A program made the translations under genes and the position numbers. A stretch of DNA of 64,000 nucleotides from Isochrysis galbana (Eukaryota > Haptophyta > Isochrysidales > Isochrysidaceae). Of this stretch, positions 61,428 through 64,000 are shown in pieces. The notes beneath the pieces are model-generated. The model did not search any database, was not told the DNA's origin, and saw only the letters and a list, made by a program, of their open reading frames with translations. The stretch's first letter is position 1, and every line of letters begins with the position of its first letter. Location: positions 6,302,273 to 6,366,272 of the forward strand of contig CM030931.1 in the NCBI GenBank assembly GCA_018136815.1. The letters run 5' to 3'.

Positions 61428-63365
61428 ATGTCCTCTCGGCGCGAGCGGCCCTACGTCTCCAAGCCCTCCGAGGCGGTGCGGCAGCGGCTGATGGCTGCCG
61501 CCTCCGCGCGGCTGCTGCTCGTGCAGGAGCCAGGGCCCACCTCGTTCGTCCTGAAGGCGCCGGACAGCGAGAAGAAGTACCGCGTCTTCTTAGGTAGCGT
61601 ACATACATGCTCGTGTGGCGCATCCGCCGCGAGCCAACCGTGCGAGCACACAGCGTTCGTGCTGGTGCGGATCTTCCGCCTCGAAGCAGACGACTCCCGT
61701 GTGTGGCAGCAGTCGCTACTAGACTCCGAGCTCGAGAAATTGATCGAGGATCGGGCGCGTGCGGTCGCCCGGTTGCGCATGCAGGCACAGCAGAACGCCC
61801 GGCAGGCACGCGAAGCTGATCGCGCGAATGCCGCCGGAGGGAAGGAGATGTCTGCAGCTCTCCGTGGCGAGGTGGCGCGAAAGCCAATTGATGAGGAGGA
61901 GGGTGAGCCTTGCCCCATCTGTTATGAGGATATCCTTCTGCGTGAAGAAGAAGAGGAACAGCTTGATTGGTGCCGGCAGGGATGCGGCAAGAGCGTCCAC
62001 CGCTCTTGTCTAAAAGTCTGGGCCGATCACCAAGCCACCATCTCGAAGGCGTTGTCATGTCCCTTCTGCCGTTGCAATTGGGGTGAACCGGCCCCTGTCT
62101 CTCGTTTACGCGGCAGCAGGGGCGTGTCTACCTCTTCCTCTGAGAGGGGGGGCGCGCACAGCGCAAGCGGCGAAGGGCGTAGCCGAAGCGTCGCCGCGAG
62201 ACCAACTCGTTGGGTTGATGCGCGCTGCCGAAGCTGTCGGACTTGCCCAATATACGGCAAGCTTTTCCGGTGTCTCATTTGCCCCGATCGCTCGGGTGAG
62301 AGGATAGAGCTGTGTTCTGATTGCTTTGGCTCCGGGATGCATTCACATCATCCTTTCGCTTGTAAGTCCAAGCACAGCCGGCCATGGGTCGCAGCCCCAG
62401 AGCGGGCTTCAATACCCTCGCACGTGCAGCACCCTCACATCCACCAGTCAAGTGCACACCGGCGCGATCACAGCAGCGTTGCTGGTGGTGACAATTCCGT
62501 GATGCGGGCGCTGCAGGAACTGCAGCACCGCGAAATCGGCCCCGATGATTATGAGCTTCTCCTGGCCCTTCATCAAATATCGGCGCCGGAAGCGGGTTCA
62601 TCCTCGCGTCGTCCCCATCCCCAACGGCACATGAGCTCGAATGCGATGCGACTGATGCCAGCTACTCCATCATCGTTGCCTGAAGATGTAGCCGTAGATT
62701 CCTTGCTTGCAGCTCTGAACGAGCGAGTCGAGAGGGAGAGGGAGGAAAGGCTGGCATCGCAGGGAGGCGTTGGGCCTCGTCTGCGGCTGGGCAGACCAGC
62801 TGTTGCCTTTGGCTCATCGGCTGCTTCTCGGCCGGACCACTTCTCGTCGGTCGAAAACAATGGTACTGGGTCGGGGCATCTTTCCTTGGACTTCGGGTTA
62901 GTTGGTCTCTCCCTTAATGGGGCAACCTCTGAGGACCAATCAGACGCTGGATCGACGATCTCGCGCCGAACTTCTGCAATGGACCCACGCGGAGCGCCGA
63001 CGTCAGAAGCGAGCATGCGACGGCATCGGTCAAGTGCTTCAGGGGGGCGTTTAACGGGCGGCACGACGTCAACTCCCAATGTTGACCCATGTGGCTTACA
63101 ACTACAACCTACCACCACACCCATAAGCAGGGTGTCGTCGGAATGCACCGGAGTTAATCCGTCCACTCCAGCATCTGACCGCGTCGTTCGGCTTCCCGCT
63201 GGAACTGCACAGCCATCATTGAATCGCGCCTCTCGTCGACCTGGGGGTGGACACAGAGCGTTCGTGCACACTGGTGCTATTGGGGCAGATTTTGCTCCAT
63301 CTCTCGGACATGGCTTGGTCGGACTTTCATGCACCTGCAGCGCGCAGCGTCCTCGTGAAGATTGA
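61428..63365 (+). CDS. SWIM-RING-ZZ E3 ubiquitin ligase, ZSWIM2-like
   Basis: The frame gives 645 aa from the ATG at 61428 (upstream in-frame GTG at 61416 is less likely). Domains: SWIM zinc finger (C61-x-C63, C72-x-H74, CSCGASAASQPCEH), a charged helix (about 100-135), RING (C162 to C214: CPICYEDIL, then CGKSVHRSCLKVW and CPFCRC), and a ZZ finger (about 267-310: CRSCRTCPIYGKLFRC, LCSDCF, MHSHHPF). This order is that of ZSWIM2/MEX, an E3 ligase. The second RING of ZSWIM2 is missing; the last 300 residues are Ser-rich and of low complexity. The final stretch contains an alternative frame (MAWSDFHAPAARSVLV) past a CACCTGCAG, so the annotated C-terminus may be altered by an unrecognised intron. 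Confidence 0.85.
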   Translation: MSSRRERPYVSKPSEAVRQRLMAAASARLLLVQEPGPTSFVLKAPDSEKKYRVFLGSVHTCSCGASAASQPCEHTAFVLVRIFRLEADDSRVWQQSLLDSELEKLIEDRARAVARLRMQAQQNARQAREADRANAAGGKEMSAALRGEVARKPIDEEEGEPCPICYEDILLREEEEEQLDWCRQGCGKSVHRSCLKVWADHQATISKALSCPFCRCNWGEPAPVSRLRGSRGVSTSSSERGGAHSASGEGRSRSVAARPTRWVDARCRSCRTCPIYGKLFRCLICPDRSGERIELCSDCFGSGMHSHHPFACKSKHSRPWVAAPERASIPSHVQHPHIHQSSAHRRDHSSVAGGDNSVMRALQELQHREIGPDDYELLLALHQISAPEAGSSSRRPHPQRHMSSNAMRLMPATPSSLPEDVAVDSLLAALNERVEREREERLASQGGVGPRLRLGRPAVAFGSSAASRPDHFSSVENNGTGSGHLSLDFGLVGLSLNGATSEDQSDAGSTISRRTSAMDPRGAPTSEASMRRHRSSASGGRLTGGTTSTPNVDPCGLQLQPTTTPISRVSSECTGVNPSTPASDRVVRLPAGTAQPSLNRASRRPGGGHRAFVHTGAIGADFAPSLGHGLVGLSCTCSAQRPRED

Positions 63366-63584
63366 AGACGATCCATTTTCAAAGCACATTGCGATGCTCC
63401 CGACGCCAGATTGACTTGCGTAGGCCTGCTCCCATGCTTGACGCCGTGGCGCGGGTTCAATAGTCGACGGAAGTCATCGTATTCGAGGACCTGCAATTGC
63501 TATGGTGTTGTGGTATTGCGACATCAAATGATTTATCTAAGACTAACATCAATTGCTTACTGGCCACAATCGGCGAACAACTTA
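63366..63584. other. 3' flank of the E3 ligase gene
   Basis: No gene recognised. Confidence 0.4.
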
Positions 63585-64000
63585 TAGGGCGGTCAAACAG
63601 TGTTTTTTCATTAGGGGTGAAAAAATGACCATCTCAGAATTGAGGAAATTTGAGGATTTTTTTCGGGAGAAAGTTCCCAATACACCCAACTAGCACATAT
63701 CCGGGGCCTATTAGGACCCGGACCCCCCCCTTGGGCCCCCACAACAAAACGTAATCGAAAACTGACAAAAGACGCTAAAATCGCAAAAGCTTGAAAAGCT
63801 CAACTTCGAACCGATGCCGGGCGCGCTGCGTGCCCGTTTTCGACGATCCATCCGGATGGGGGACCCCACCAGATACCAAATACGCATAGCCCACCCGGAT
63901 GGTCACGCCAATCGGGCAGGCCGCGCGCCGAACCCTCGTCGAAATCACCCATCCGCCGAGCCCATTGAACGTTGAGCCGTCGCCGAGGGAGGCCCGGAGA
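63585..64000 (+). mobile_element. TAGGGCGGTCA element, cut by the window end
   Basis: TAGGGCGGTCAAACAGTGTT starts a copy closely matching 53214-54136 (GGGGTGAAAAAATGACCATC; CCCAATACACCCAACTAGC; ACGATCCATCCGGATGGG). The right end lies outside the window. Confidence 0.8.

Overview
The window is nuclear DNA of a GC-rich, repeat-laden unicellular eukaryote, probably an alga or other protist. The lineage cannot be fixed from the sequence. The evidence is spliceosomal genes with short, uniform introns (I reconstruct 21, of 78-144 nt, almost all GT-AG, with GTGAG-type donors and pyrimidine-CAG acceptors), eukaryote-only genes (BUD13, MCM2, TMEM208, a P4-ATPase), and many eukaryotic transposons. There are no operons, CRISPR arrays or rRNA genes, and I found no convincing tRNA.

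Host genes, left to right: BUD13 (+, about 1.2-3.0 kb), MCM2 (-, 5.9-8.9), a single-exon 2OG-Fe(II) oxygenase (+, 11.7-12.9), a membrane-anchored Nudix hydrolase (-, 15.3-16.0), a sterile-alpha-motif/methyltransferase fusion (+, 18.8-20.3) behind a decayed coiled-coil pseudogene, a type I membrane protein with Kringle and LNR/Notch repeats (-, 24.0-26.2), a P4-ATPase lipid flippase (-, 31.2-35.1), a two-RRM RNA-binding protein (-, 44.7-46.3), a THUMP-type RNA guanine-N2 methyltransferase (-, 49.8-51.2), TMEM208/SND2 (+, 52.1-52.9, four exons), a CBS-domain/PTC7-type PP2C phosphatase fusion (+, 54.7-57.0, six exons) and a SWIM-RING-ZZ E3 ligase (+, 61.4-63.4). These are scattered housekeeping and signalling genes with no evident joint pathway.

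Most remaining DNA is mobile-element debris. I see a hAT transposase gene with one frameshift and an inserted Tudor-like segment (26.7-28.9); three non-autonomous hAT elements with terminal inverted repeats and perfect 8-bp target-site duplications (36.74-37.90, 48.28-48.87, 60.65-60.83 kb); a mariner/Stowaway-like MITE flanked by TA (13.25-13.86); a family starting TAGGGCGGTCA that shares its end with the hAT transposase element; LINE fragments at 21-22, 29-30.6 and 57-59 kb with many scattered copies of the LINE 3' end; and a tyrosine-recombinase (DIRS-type) retroelement at 40.7-42.6 kb. Homologous gag-like segments in opposite orientation flank that retroelement.

The less ordinary items are the CBS-PP2C fusion, the SAM-domain methyltransferase, the Kringle/LNR receptor with a GC-AG intron, the hAT transposase with an extra domain, and an unexplained, strongly GC3-biased coding segment at 22.6-23.4 kb between two copies of a repeat whose third copy lies inverted at 5.2 kb. 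No wholly new system can be claimed from sequence alone.
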